Below, piece after piece: positions 54,961 through 64,000 of a DNA stretch of 64,000 nucleotides. The stretch is from positions 126,639,462-126,703,461 of the forward strand of contig CM051455.1 in NCBI GenBank assembly GCA_028274465.1, written 5' to 3'. Under the pieces are notes generated by a model. The model worked only from the letters and a program-made list of their open reading frames with translations. It was not told the origin of the DNA and did not search any database. Both the position numbers and the translations under genes were made by a program. The DNA comes from Plantago ovata. Lineage: Eukaryota; Streptophyta; Magnoliopsida; Lamiales; Plantaginaceae. The stretch's first letter is position 1, and the number at the start of each line of letters is the position of its first letter.

Positions 54961-56415
54961 TTTGTTTGTCCTCAAGCAACTAAGCTAGACTCTAATGCAA
55001 AAAACATATGAACAAAAAAACATATAAATCAAAGCATGAATATAGGTTGAAGAATACCTCGATTGACTTATACACATCCACATAAGCACTTATGTCAAGA
55101 CAAGATAGTCTCTCGTAACATACTCTACCTGGACCTAGTCAGTGACGACGTAATGAAGCATGCTAAGATACGAATGGTTGTCCCGTGCCTATGAAACTGA
55201 GGACTTACTGCTGTTCCACCATGTTAAGACTTTTCCTCAAAGAGGTCGAACCAGTACTGGCTCTCATCAAACGAAGGAGGGTTCCCTATAAAAGATAATA
55301 CTCCCCTATTCTACCCATCTCTCAAGTAAAGTCTTAAACTATTCACCACTTCCTGAATGGCAGGACGAGGGTGGTCTAGAACAGATGACACTCAAGTATA
55401 AAAGACAAAAAATAGAAAATTACAACAGGATTACGAACATTACAAGAATTGGAAAATGAGACACAACACTTTGCTAAACTGCTATTTGGCTCTTCTTTTT
55501 TGGACCCTTCTTTGCTTTTTTGGGGTCTTTTCTTTTTTGCTTTCTCTTTTTCCTTTCCAGATTTTTCTTTTTTCCTGGAATTTTCTTTCTTTCTTTTTTT
55601 CGATTTTTTTTCTAGCCAGCAGTAGCATAACAAAAAGAGAAACAAAATGACTCACACGACTTCCCCAAACCTATTCGAAAGAATAGGTTGGAGTACAAAA
55701 TTTACGGAAAAGGAAAAATAAACTCACGATACGGAAATGAAAAACGAAAACAAGTCTAATGATGGTGTAACCCCCTCCCCAAACCTATTCGGAAGAATAG
55801 GTTATAAACAAAGGATCACACAACCTCACACTACCTCCTTCCTAGGCATTTAGCAATCTCAAAGCATGGTGAAAACTTGTTGCCTCTTAGGTACATAATT
55901 ACTCGGGAAAACAACCATAAGACCCTAACATGCATCATCCTATTATAAAGGCCTTCGTGAACCGCAGTAGAGAAAACACCACTAAGTGATGTCGAGACTA
56001 CCAAGCTTAACTAAGTGCAATACATAAATGTGACAAGCCAAGCGAGAAAAAACCTCAAACAGATTCATAGAGATGAAGCATACGATTAATGGCATAGTTA
56101 GTTGATCTACCCAATAAAAAAGTTCAAAAAATTCGGCAATAAACTCCATATAAAACATGCAAGACTATCCTAGGATGAATGAAGTGAATGCAACCTAAAA
56201 AACTAAGAAAGCGGTAAACGTGCAAATGCAAATGCAAACAAAGAACAAGATACTAATCAACACAAAGCCAAACAATACTTAACATCACGGTTTACATCCC
56301 ATCCCCCTTACGATTCTTAAGCTAGCCCCTAGCAAAGAGAATGAGTAATAAGAAGTGATACTAGATGTTACCGAACGGTTTGGCCTCGGTTGCCTGAGAG
56401 TGGACATGTGAAAGG
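54961..56415 (-). other. 3' untranslated region of Athila-like copy 2
   Basis: Collinear with 15770-17277 of copy 1, including the A/G-rich tract and the paired CCAAACCTATTCG blocks. No gene. Confidence 0.7.
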
Positions 56416-57720
56416 ACTAATCATCGGGATGATAATCCCCATAAAAGTCCCTCCACATGTCGGACATGAGCTCATTGGACTGATGTAGAGCTTCCTGCTA
56501 CTGCTGGATGAGCTGTTGCTGCTCCCACCTTTGTTGCCTATCCTCTCGGCGATGCTCCTCGAATGTCTCCCAATCGCGGTGGTGCTGGGCAATGTGCCTG
56601 TCGAGGTCCTGTCACATGGCCGCGTTGTTGGCATCAATTCTATCGAAACGGCCGTCGAGGTAGGTACGGAATTCAGAGAAGTCAAATCCTCTAGACCCCT
56701 GTGGTGCTCGAGGCGGTGCATGCGGTGCTCTATGGACAAATGGGATATCTGGGATAGGTGCTTGGCCAACATCGTCCTCCATAGCATCCTCTTGATCGGA
56801 ATCACTCGGCTGGAAGGGTGCTCCTACATCAGCAGCGGCAGCCGTGGGGTTCTTCAACTGATACCTAGACAGCTACACCTCAATGGTTGAGGGTGAAAGG
56901 GCAGCGACCTCGCAATCCCCCTCCTCAATGTCATCGACCCCATGATATTTGCAGTTGGCTGTGATGAAGCTTGGGAGGATGAAGGGCTTCCTCTTCTTTT
57001 CCCAGTGGCGCTCGTACTCCTCATACATGATGTGCTCTATGTCGATCTGATGTTGTCTATCAGGCAGTAGAGGAGCTCGGCGTAGTAGGGCTGAATCCAC
57101 GTGTCATTTTTCCTAGGGATCAAGTTGAAGATGCAGAATTTCATCATCACCTTAGCTTCAATGCTAAGGTCGTTCTGACTGATCCGTGTAGGTTCTCCCC
57201 CGATTTCTGGATATCGGTACTCCCTGTTGCAGATCACGTCTGTGATATGTCTTCCTATCCCCCTAGAGGCCCTCGAATACAGGTAGGCATGGTCTCTCCA
57301 TGTGAATTCCTGATGCCCTAAATGGATGAATGAAGAAATGTGCTCTGGTGTCCACGGTATTATCAGGCCTCGGACTAGTACCCCATTCTTCTCCTCGAGA
57401 TCTGTATATCCAGTGTAGAACTCTTGGAGGAGGCTCTCGTCGTACCCCTTGAACCTGTTGGAACTGTACCATACCCAATTCCTTCTTGACCCCAATCGTG
57501 ATAGCGTCCTATACCCCGATGTATCAACTGCTGACTCTGGAATATCAATCCTCCTATCTGGGATGATCGATCTTCCCCCGTCGGCCAGCTCCGCTTCTAG
57601 CCTTTGACGCACCTCTATCGCAGCTACAGACAACTCGTACATATGGTGAGATGGTTGGGAGCTTCAAGCTACTCCCTTCCCCTTTCTGTTCGAGCCAGCT
57701 CTCCTTGATCTCGGTGCCAT
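56416..57720 (-). pseudogene. Athila-type ORF3, copy 2, degraded
   Basis: Start MAPRSRRAGSNRKGKGVA at 57720, then TGA (57664-57666). The domain continues (RNWVWYSSNRFKGY, EAKVMMKFCIFNLIPRKNDTW) to a frameshift near 57050. A stop at about 56874 (Gln in copy 1) and a TGA near 56612 follow. The end DYHPDD matches copy 1. Useful for inferring which copy 1 stops are mutations. Confidence 0.83.
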
Positions 57721-58317
57721 GATTCCTACAAACAGCAATTAGTATCTTGTACGATGCAAAACAGACCTATGCATATGTAAACATACGAGCGAACAAACGA
57801 GCAATATCTCAAAAATCCAACTCCTCAAAAATCCAAAATCTAGTCTAGCCATTCCATTACGCAACATATCAATGTAACTACTACAATAACATATCACATT
57901 ATGCTCTTGCTAAACAACAAATGCCTTGAATCACAAGGTTCAATCCATACCATAATAATAAAAAATCTAACATAAATCCTCAACTCCATCAATCATGCAT
58001 TCTACCAATACATCCATCATTATCATATCAACAAACACATGTTTAAGCATGGAATGATAGTAAGAGATACATTTCCTAACAAGATATACCATCTAATAGC
58101 AAAAATCTCAAATCAACAAACCAAGCCTAATTGAACATGCAATTGATAATGAATAACGAATCTAATCTCATAAAACATCAACCCATACATCATACAAGCT
58201 TAATTGAAGCATAAATCAAAAAACCCCCAAATTTGAAAAATTAGGGTTCATGTGATAATACCTCAAATCCAGAGTTTGAATGAACTAGGAAGAGATTTGT
58301 TCGGATGAAAAGAAATA

Positions 58318-58817
58318 TGTAACGCCCCAGATTTCAGGGGCTTAAAAGGGTTGAGAACGCTACTCATGCGAACAAGGTGCACCTTTCTTTTCGGGAATCC
58401 ACCTAGAAGAACTTCAGAGTTAAGCGTGCTTGCTCTGGAGCAATTCTAGGATGGGTGACCCACTGGGAAGTTCCCGGTGCACGCACGAGTGAGGACAAAG
58501 TGCGCGGATTAGAACTCGTGTTGGTCTGTGGGGCTAGCACATCACCCCGGAGAGCGCCCGTGGCAAGGTTACTCATGGGCGCTCTCCGGGGTGATGTGCT
58601 AGCCCCACAGACCAACACGAGTTCTAATCCGCGCACTTTGTCCTCACTCGTGCGTGCACCGGGAACTTCCCAGTGGGTCACCCATCCTAGAATTGCTCCA
58701 GAGCAAGCACGCTTAACTCTGAAGTTCTTCTAGGTGGATTCCCGAAAAGAAAGGTGCACCTTGCTGGTATGAGTAGCGTTCTCAACCTTTTAAGCCCCTG
58801 AAATCTGGGGCGTTACA
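58318..58817. repeat. Near-perfect 240-bp inverted repeat with 5S-like arms
   Basis: Arms 58318-58559 and 58577-58817 are inverted copies separated by a 17-bp spacer GTGGCAAGGTTACTCAT. Each arm carries a 5S-like domain, in opposite orientations. Two near-identical 92-codon frames read across the axis on opposite strands (58403-58681 minus and 58455-58733 plus) as a consequence. Confidence 0.95.
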
Positions 58818-59002
58818 ATCACCCCCTCTTAAATTGCGCAACGTCCTCGTTGCGCGCTGTCCCGAGACCAACCATCCGTGCAGGATTCTAGAGGTGGCCC
58901 CTACGGGCTCAAGAGGTGGCTCCCACCGTCGATACGGTGTAGCACTTTGCCCGTATGGCACTTAGTTCCTGCAGTTCCGGATAGTCCCGCTCTGATACCA
59001 CT

Positions 59003-59305
59003 TGTAACGACCCGGCCCACTAACGGGACGAGACCCAGCCCAACCGGCCGGCAAGGTTACTCATGGGCGCTCTCCGGGGTGATATGCTGGCCCACAGACC
59101 AACACGAGTTCTAATCCGCGCACTTTGTCCTCACTCGTGCGCGCACCGGGAACTTCCCAGTGGGTCACCCATCCTAGAATTGCTCCAGAGCAAGCACGCT
59201 TAACTCTGAAGTTCTTCTAGGTGAATTCCCGAAAAGAAAGGTGCACCTTGCTGGTATGAGTAGCGTTCTCAACCCTTTTAAGCCCCTGAAATCTGGGGCG
59301 TTACA
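59003..59305 (-). repeat. 5' LTR of Cassandra copy 2
   Basis: 303 bp, ends TGTAACGCCCC and GGGTCGTTACA on the minus strand, with 5S-like domain. Confidence 0.93.
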
Positions 59306-59740
59306 AAAGAGCACGTAACGGGCTTCGATTGAAGCTAAAGAACACACAAATTGATGGAAAGATGAAGAAGTTATGAAGGTTTGAAGATTTTGTGAAAATG
59401 GAGGATTTTTTTGAGTTTAAGGGGAGGAGAAGTGAAATGAGGAAGAAAGGGGAGAAATCCCGATTTTGATTTCTGCAGGCCGTGGGGCGATTCGCCCCCC
59501 ACCTCCTGAGGTGGGGAGACGATCGTTTCGAAATAAAATGCGGTTTTTAGTCCCCGAAAACCATTTTTCTCAAAAAAAAATCACTCGAAAAATCGCACTC
59601 GAACATAACATAAGCACATACGACACAGAGATGAACAAATTCACATATGAAAAGCAAATTGTTCAAGTATGAATGCATGCAATAAAGCAGTAAAGAAAGC
59701 GATAAAAAACCCCGGGTTGCCTCCCGGATAGCGCCATTGT

Positions 59741-61883
59741 TTAAAGTCTTTGACTCGACTCCTGTCTTTGCCTAGCTTTCTTCTTGAGAGTACTAGACTT
59801 CCCCTTCACTGATCTCCCTCTCATGCCTCGATCCTGTGAATAAGAATTGGGTGGATCAGGTGGATCAGATATGGCTTGCAACACATGTTGCTTGCCATCC
59901 ACTTCAATAGTGCAAGTTCTTTGGTAGATGTCCATCACGGAGCGTAGCTTAGTCAAGAATGTTCTCCCTAAGAGAATGACATCCTCTGTCCCAAGTGTAG
60001 ACGCCGACATAACTACAAAATCGGTGTATACAGAAGCTTCACCAATCTTGACCAATACATTCTTCACAACGCCTTCGGGTTTCACAAGGGATCCATCCGC
60101 CAGTTGTACAATAGCCTTATGCACAAATAGTTTTCCAAGATTACTCTTCTCGAAAACATTCAAGGGGAGCACATTAGAGTAGGATCCCGTGTCTAGTGTG
60201 GCACGGACATCTTCAAGTTCCCCAATCCCGATCTTAACATCGAAACTTTTAGGGAGTGACTCGGGATCCTCTTGCTCTTCTTCACTCCTGTCAGTACCAA
60301 GGTCCTTCTCTTCTTCCTCGACCTGTGGGGGCATTTCCCTCTTGCAACTCTCGCACTTAGCAACCTTCTTGATGGTGATTTCGACAGGTAGATCACCCAC
60401 CAAGGTAAATGACATCGACTTCTCAGTGTTGCTAGGCAGCTTGCCTTGCTCCCTACTTGCTCCTCGGTCGATCAACTCTTGCATCTTTTGATGGGCAAGC
60501 CTAGTGCTCTCTTCCAACCTATCAAGTCTTGCCCTAGTCTTCTCAGAATCTTCTTCATAACGTTTGAGAAAACTTTGGGTGTGATCAACCATCTTTTGAA
60601 AGTTCTCCATCAGTTGAGCCGACTTCGACTTCTGTGGCTCTTGCGGAGCGGGGTTTTCGCAGTGATCATCACCATAGTTGAGCCTACTACGGTCTTGGTT
60701 AGGTCCATATGTTTGGTTAGCCGGTGCATATCCTTGATTGTTTTGGAATCTTCTTCTCCAAATCCACCTCGAGGATTCCTACCATCTTGTTCGTAGCTAA
60801 CTTCTTGAGTTCCAAACTCCGTAGCAAAGGCTTCCTCTTCGCCTCCTCGAGCCCAGTTGCCATCATCGTACGCAAGCTCCGATCTACACATATGAGCTCC
60901 ATGTCCATAGTTCTTGCATATTCGGCATACTTCGTTCGAAACAGTTGTTCCAGTGGCGCTCTTGAGGACTTGCTTCAATTCGTTGGTAAAGCACTCAAAT
61001 TGATTCCCATTCCCCCTATACATAGGGGCTTCTTGAGTCGGTGGAGCTTCAGGTCCACGTCTTCTAACCATTGCTCTTGGGTCCTTGAACTGCGAACCCT
61101 TAGCAAGCCTTTCGAAAACTGCCCAGACGGCTTCTGCGGTTTCCTCCCAAATATTGCCTCGGCATTGGAAATCCACCACTTGTTGGTTCTCGAAGGTTAG
61201 TCCATTGTAGAAGTGTTTTCTAGGTCAGAAAGCTCAAAATAATGGTGAGGGCACTTGTTCGTGAGATTTTGGAACCTCTCAAACGCGGTGTAGATGGTCT
61301 CATCATTGTCCTGCTTGAATCCAGTGATTTGCGCCTTTAGCGCGGTAGTCAAGGTGTGAGGGAAATATTTTTCCATGAAAGCTGAAAAAACCTTCTCCCA
61401 AGTGTCCAGCGAGCCTGCTGGTAGAGAACTCAACCATGACTTGGATCTGTCGCCAAGTCCCATAGTAAAAACCTTCATCCTCAACTCATCCGTTGTTATT
61501 TCAGCTCCGGGTCGTGGGAGTTGGTTGACGAAATTATCGATATCGTGCAAGTACCCCATCACATCTTCTCTTGATAAGCCATAGAACCTCGAAAGTTGTT
61601 GGAATGCGTGGTTCTTGATTTCCAGATCTCGAGTTGCAGACGAAAGAACAATCGTCGGTCCCCTCATACGATCCTTAGTGGGTTGAACCCATGCTTTCAG
61701 TGGTCTAGCTTCTGCCATTCCGTCGATTTCCTTGAAAAGACTGTGTAGAGATTCAGAGAAATCGGTATCATCTATTTCCTCTAGTGCACGCCTTTGAAGT
61801 AGTCGCCTTATTTGGTGGTAGACTCTGTCGATCTCAGCAATTGAATCAGCAAGCGGTGTTCCTGCAGATCGTGTATGCGGCAT
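59741..61883 (-). pseudogene. Athila-type gag-protease, copy 2
   Basis: Start MPHTRSAGTPLADS at 61883, with an N-terminal segment (RALEEIDDTDFSESLHSLF) absent from copy 1. The gag core is intact until a frameshift near 61215. The knuckle CRICKNYGHGAHMC is present; a second frameshift lies near 60764. The coiled coil (SFLKRYEEDSEKTRARLDRL) and protease motif VRATLDTGSYSNVLPLNVF follow to a stop at 59741. No RT behind it. Confidence 0.85.
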
Positions 61884-62007
61884 ACACCATCTGTAACAGA
61901 CTAGGAAAGCAGTATCAGAGAGAGATTAAAAAGGAAAACTAAAACTAATAGAATTAGGAATCGAAAACTGAAAATATAAACAAATTAAACAGAAAAAAGG
62001 AGTATAG

Positions 62008-62026
62008 TCCCCGGCAACGGCGCCAA
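62008..62026 (-). other. Primer-binding site, Athila-like copy 2
   Basis: TTGGCGCCGTTGCCGGGGA on the minus strand, two bases after the 5' LTR, identical to copy 1. Confidence 0.85.
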
Positions 62027-62028
62027 TT

Positions 62029-63302
62029 TGATGAACGCGGGTTTGTCGGGTCCCGGTTCGATCAAATATATTTGTTATTTAGCCAAAGGCAATCCACAAC
62101 TACAACGAAAACCGTAGTGTAGCAGTAGAATGACCTCGAGTGTCGTTCTCTCAGGACTATAACTAGCTTTATCAAATCTAATTTAGAATATAAAAACAGC
62201 AGACAGGATAGCAAAGGTTTTTCTAACAGATAATGGAGATTGGTGATAGTATGATCCTTCAAAGCATAACGGGTCAATAATCATGCGTAAATTCCTCGGT
62301 CTTGCATGGAGATCTTTGATCAATCTAATGTCATGTTGCAATTATTAAGCACTACGAAGATAATGATCCTGACAAGTCAATCTCTATTGTCCTATTGTGT
62401 TCCGTAATCATTCAACACTACGAAGATATAGATGCGTATAGGTCGACGAGGGTCCAATTGTGCATAAAAATCAATACAACATACGAGAATTTAGGCTGAG
62501 CCTGATCAACGAAATAAAGGAATAACACGGAGTATAATGCGCGATATAGCCATTAGCATGATTATCTTGCCTTCGCTAAGAATTCACATACTACCACCAA
62601 CGATAAGTTTAGCTACTCATAATAGGCATGCAATCAACAGAAATCATAGAAGAAAATATGTTGAAAGATATATAAAAATAAGTAGAATAAACTGTAAGAT
62701 ACAATGTAACCGAAGGTTGTCAATCTCCGAATAATTGCGATCCTACAAGCTCCAAACTGCTATGAAAAAGTGTCTCCTAAGCTACGGACCCCCAGAACAG
62801 GCTTTGGGAAGTCCCTTCCTAAAACTACAGAGAAAGGTGAGAGAGAAGGTCTGGAAAAGTATGAATTTCGGAGAAAAACTGAGCAACTATATATAGGCCT
62901 CGAATAAGTGTGGGGCGATTCGCCCCACACACCGGGCGGTTCGCCCGTGAGTGATTTTCGCGGAATTCCGCATTTTCAACGCATTTTTGGATTTCATCCC
63001 CTTTTCGGACTCGGTTTCTGACTTCTAGTGGCCTTCTAACCTCCAGATTCGACCCCTAGACTCCAAATCCTATCCGGAAACCTTCAGATACTCCAAATAG
63101 GCTTCTGGAACACCAATTCCTTGTCTACTTCAATATAATTGCCCCGAATTCCTCGTTTTTCAACCAAAACCTGTAAAATAAAATCTAAAGGGAAACGTGA
63201 CACTATTCTAATAAATGGACTAAAATATAGCTAAATTAACATAGAGGATAGCTAAAATAGGTGAAAAAGACTCAAATGAAAGTGTAAAATACACATTCAT
63301 CA
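62029..63302 (-). repeat. 5' LTR of Athila-like copy 2
   Basis: 1274 bp. Two palindromes (62908-62950) lie upstream of the minus-strand TATATATAG. Ends at the GCTAG duplication. Confidence 0.93.
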
Positions 63303-63662
63303 GCTAGTAGGGCAGAAGGGCACCAGTCTTGTTCCTCTCGACGTGCTAGTAGGGCGAGGCTACGTAGCCGGAGGTCGTGGTGTAGCCCGATGAGCTCTTT
63401 GCTGGGCTTGCCTTTCTCCTAGCCGAGGGCTACTAGGACTTTGTCCTGCTAGTAGGGCGTCACCGCGCTAGTAGGGCAGCTCAGTAGCTACTAGGGCAGT
63501 TGTACTTTTAGGCCGCACATAAGGACTTAGGTTATTTTGCCTAGTCTTTTGTCTGGTCGGGCCCTGATGAAAGGTGAACGGACCCTTCTATCATGGTCAG
63601 CCCATGACGCCCTAGTACGCTCTTAGACGTCCTTGGGGGTTGGACATATTCCGACACCAACA

Positions 63663-64000
63663 TATGTCCCCCTAGTTTCCAAGTATCTTAGTAGAAGATA
63701 GTTGTGGAACTATTAAGTTCAAGTTGGCCTTCCCTTCAATCTTGAAGTATGGTCCGATGTACGATTGCAAAAAGTTTTTCCTTGCGACCCCATTGTTTTC
63801 ACAATCTTTCCCTCCTCCTATCTCTCCCTCCCACCCCCCTCTTTTTTTATGGTTCGAGTAGACGGTACTCGGACCACCAAAAAAGAGTATTTGTATGAAA
63901 GTGATTGGATCCGGGTAAGGTCATGTAGCTTCAAGAGGTCAAGGAGTAGTCTTTTCTTCCTTCGGAGCATGTGTCTTAGTCACTCCCCCCCTTTTTTTTT
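63663..64000 (-). other. 3' internal end of the second gypsy element
   Basis: Begins with the polypurine tract CTAGGGGGACATA beside the LTR. It then runs as non-coding sequence with C-rich and T-rich runs (about 63830-63850 and 63985-64000) to the window edge. Confidence 0.6.

Larger units (their letters stand above)
58318..59305 (-). mobile_element. Cassandra TRIM copy 2 with an inverted-duplicated LTR
   Basis: On the minus strand a normal 5' LTR (59003-59305), PBS (GTGGTATCAGAGC, 58990-59002), interior (58818-59002) and PPT (AAGAGGGGGTGAT, 58818-58830) are followed by an abnormal 3' LTR. After about 250 bp it switches strand and repeats itself in reverse to its own start, so the element ends TGTAACGCCCC at 58318. 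Direct flanks do not match perfectly: AAAGA is at 59306-59310 and at 58308-58312, with AATA between it and the element. It lies in the ORF3 leader of Athila-like copy 2. Confidence 0.92.
53631..63302 (-). mobile_element. Non-autonomous Athila-like LTR retrotransposon, copy 2
   Basis: 9672 bp including a Cassandra insertion, bounded by TSD GCTAG (53626-53630 and 63303-63307). LTRs 53631-54942 (1312 bp) and 62029-63302 (1274 bp). PBS at 62008-62026 and PPT at 54943-54960 are identical in type to copy 1. Gag-protease and ORF3 are present, pol absent. Gag and ORF3 contain more lesions than in copy 1. Most of the LTR length difference is one palindromic unit. Confidence 0.93.
52976..63662 (-). repeat. 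3' LTR of a second gypsy element, split by an Athila-like insertion
   Basis: Plus-strand ends TGTTGATAGG (52976) and CCGACACCAACA (63662). Net length is about 1010 bp without the Athila-like insertion. Minus-strand polypurine tract GGAAACTAGGGGGACATA ends at 63663, so this is the 3' LTR and the element body lies to the right of the window. The termini resemble those of the Tat LTR at 24667-26652 (CATCAACA end; AATATGTCC near the start). It has a minus-strand TATAAATA near 53289, a G13 run (about 53118-53130) and repeated GCTAGTAGGGC words. Confidence 0.82.

Noticed and set aside
58403-58733. Two similar 92-codon frames on opposite strands
   Set aside because: They are the same sequence read through a palindrome, not genes.
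1-64000. CRISPR array, operon or integron-like structure
   Set aside because: Direct repeats found are minisatellites, LTRs or hairpin units; gene structure, TATA boxes and introns are plant nuclear.

Overview
This window is plant nuclear DNA, most likely from a eudicot. It holds two ordinary host genes, both with plant-type TATA boxes. The rest is largely nested retrotransposons: Ty3/gypsy (Tat and chromovirus), Athila-like, Ty1/copia, two Cassandra TRIMs, a LINE, CACTA and hAT. There are no prokaryotic features, no CRISPR array and no complete tRNA or rRNA gene. The 5S-like stretches belong to Cassandra LTRs.

Layout: 1-1180 carries the 5' end of a TOM1-like (TOL) VHS-domain gene on the minus strand. 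1.2-4.2 kb is non-coding with a degenerate GTTAGTTTCAC array. 4.24-5.01 kb is a complete Cassandra TRIM, followed by a truncated LINE ORF1. That LINE is fused by a deletion breakpoint near 6.75 kb to a minus-strand Tat-type gypsy element (6.75-26.65 kb). The Tat element keeps gag, protease, RT, dual RNase H, integrase, an antisense extra gene and a hairpin-rich tandem repeat. Its gag is split by a non-autonomous Athila-like element (14475-23302) that has gag-protease and ORF3 but no RT or integrase. Its surviving LTR is split by a 1.09-kb TRIM-like element (25198-26290). The Tat element itself sits in a copia gag (26.65-27.4 kb).

28.5-39.9 kb is CACTA-related: one terminus with subterminal palindromes, and a spliced En/Spm-type gene. 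That gene is interrupted by a chromovirus (32294-39334), which in turn carries a hAT element and a later 601-bp tandem duplication. A 600-bp hAT MITE (40099-40698), a defective copia (40889-45849) and a solo LTR of the same copia family (50478-50988) follow. Between the last two lies a strictosidine-synthase-like gene (46.5-47.5 kb) with a 1-bp frameshift. From 51.3 kb to the end, a copia element is split by the LTR of a second gypsy element. That LTR is split by a second Athila-like copy (53631-63302), which is itself hit by a Cassandra element with a palindromic LTR (58318-59305).

Insertion boundaries are supported where possible by matching target-site duplications (TSDs): CCTAT, TATTT, GACTA, GTACT, GTCATGAA, CCTATTAG, TATGG, CTAAT and GCTAG. 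Most element genes carry stops or frameshifts. The least decayed are the left Athila-like copy (about ten LTR differences in 1277 bp by eye) and the copia RT at 51.5-53.0 kb, which has no internal stop. The most unusual signals are the GC palindrome clusters in the Athila-like family, placed upstream of both the LTR TATA box and the ORF3 leader, and the Cassandra copy with a near-perfect 240-bp inverted repeat.
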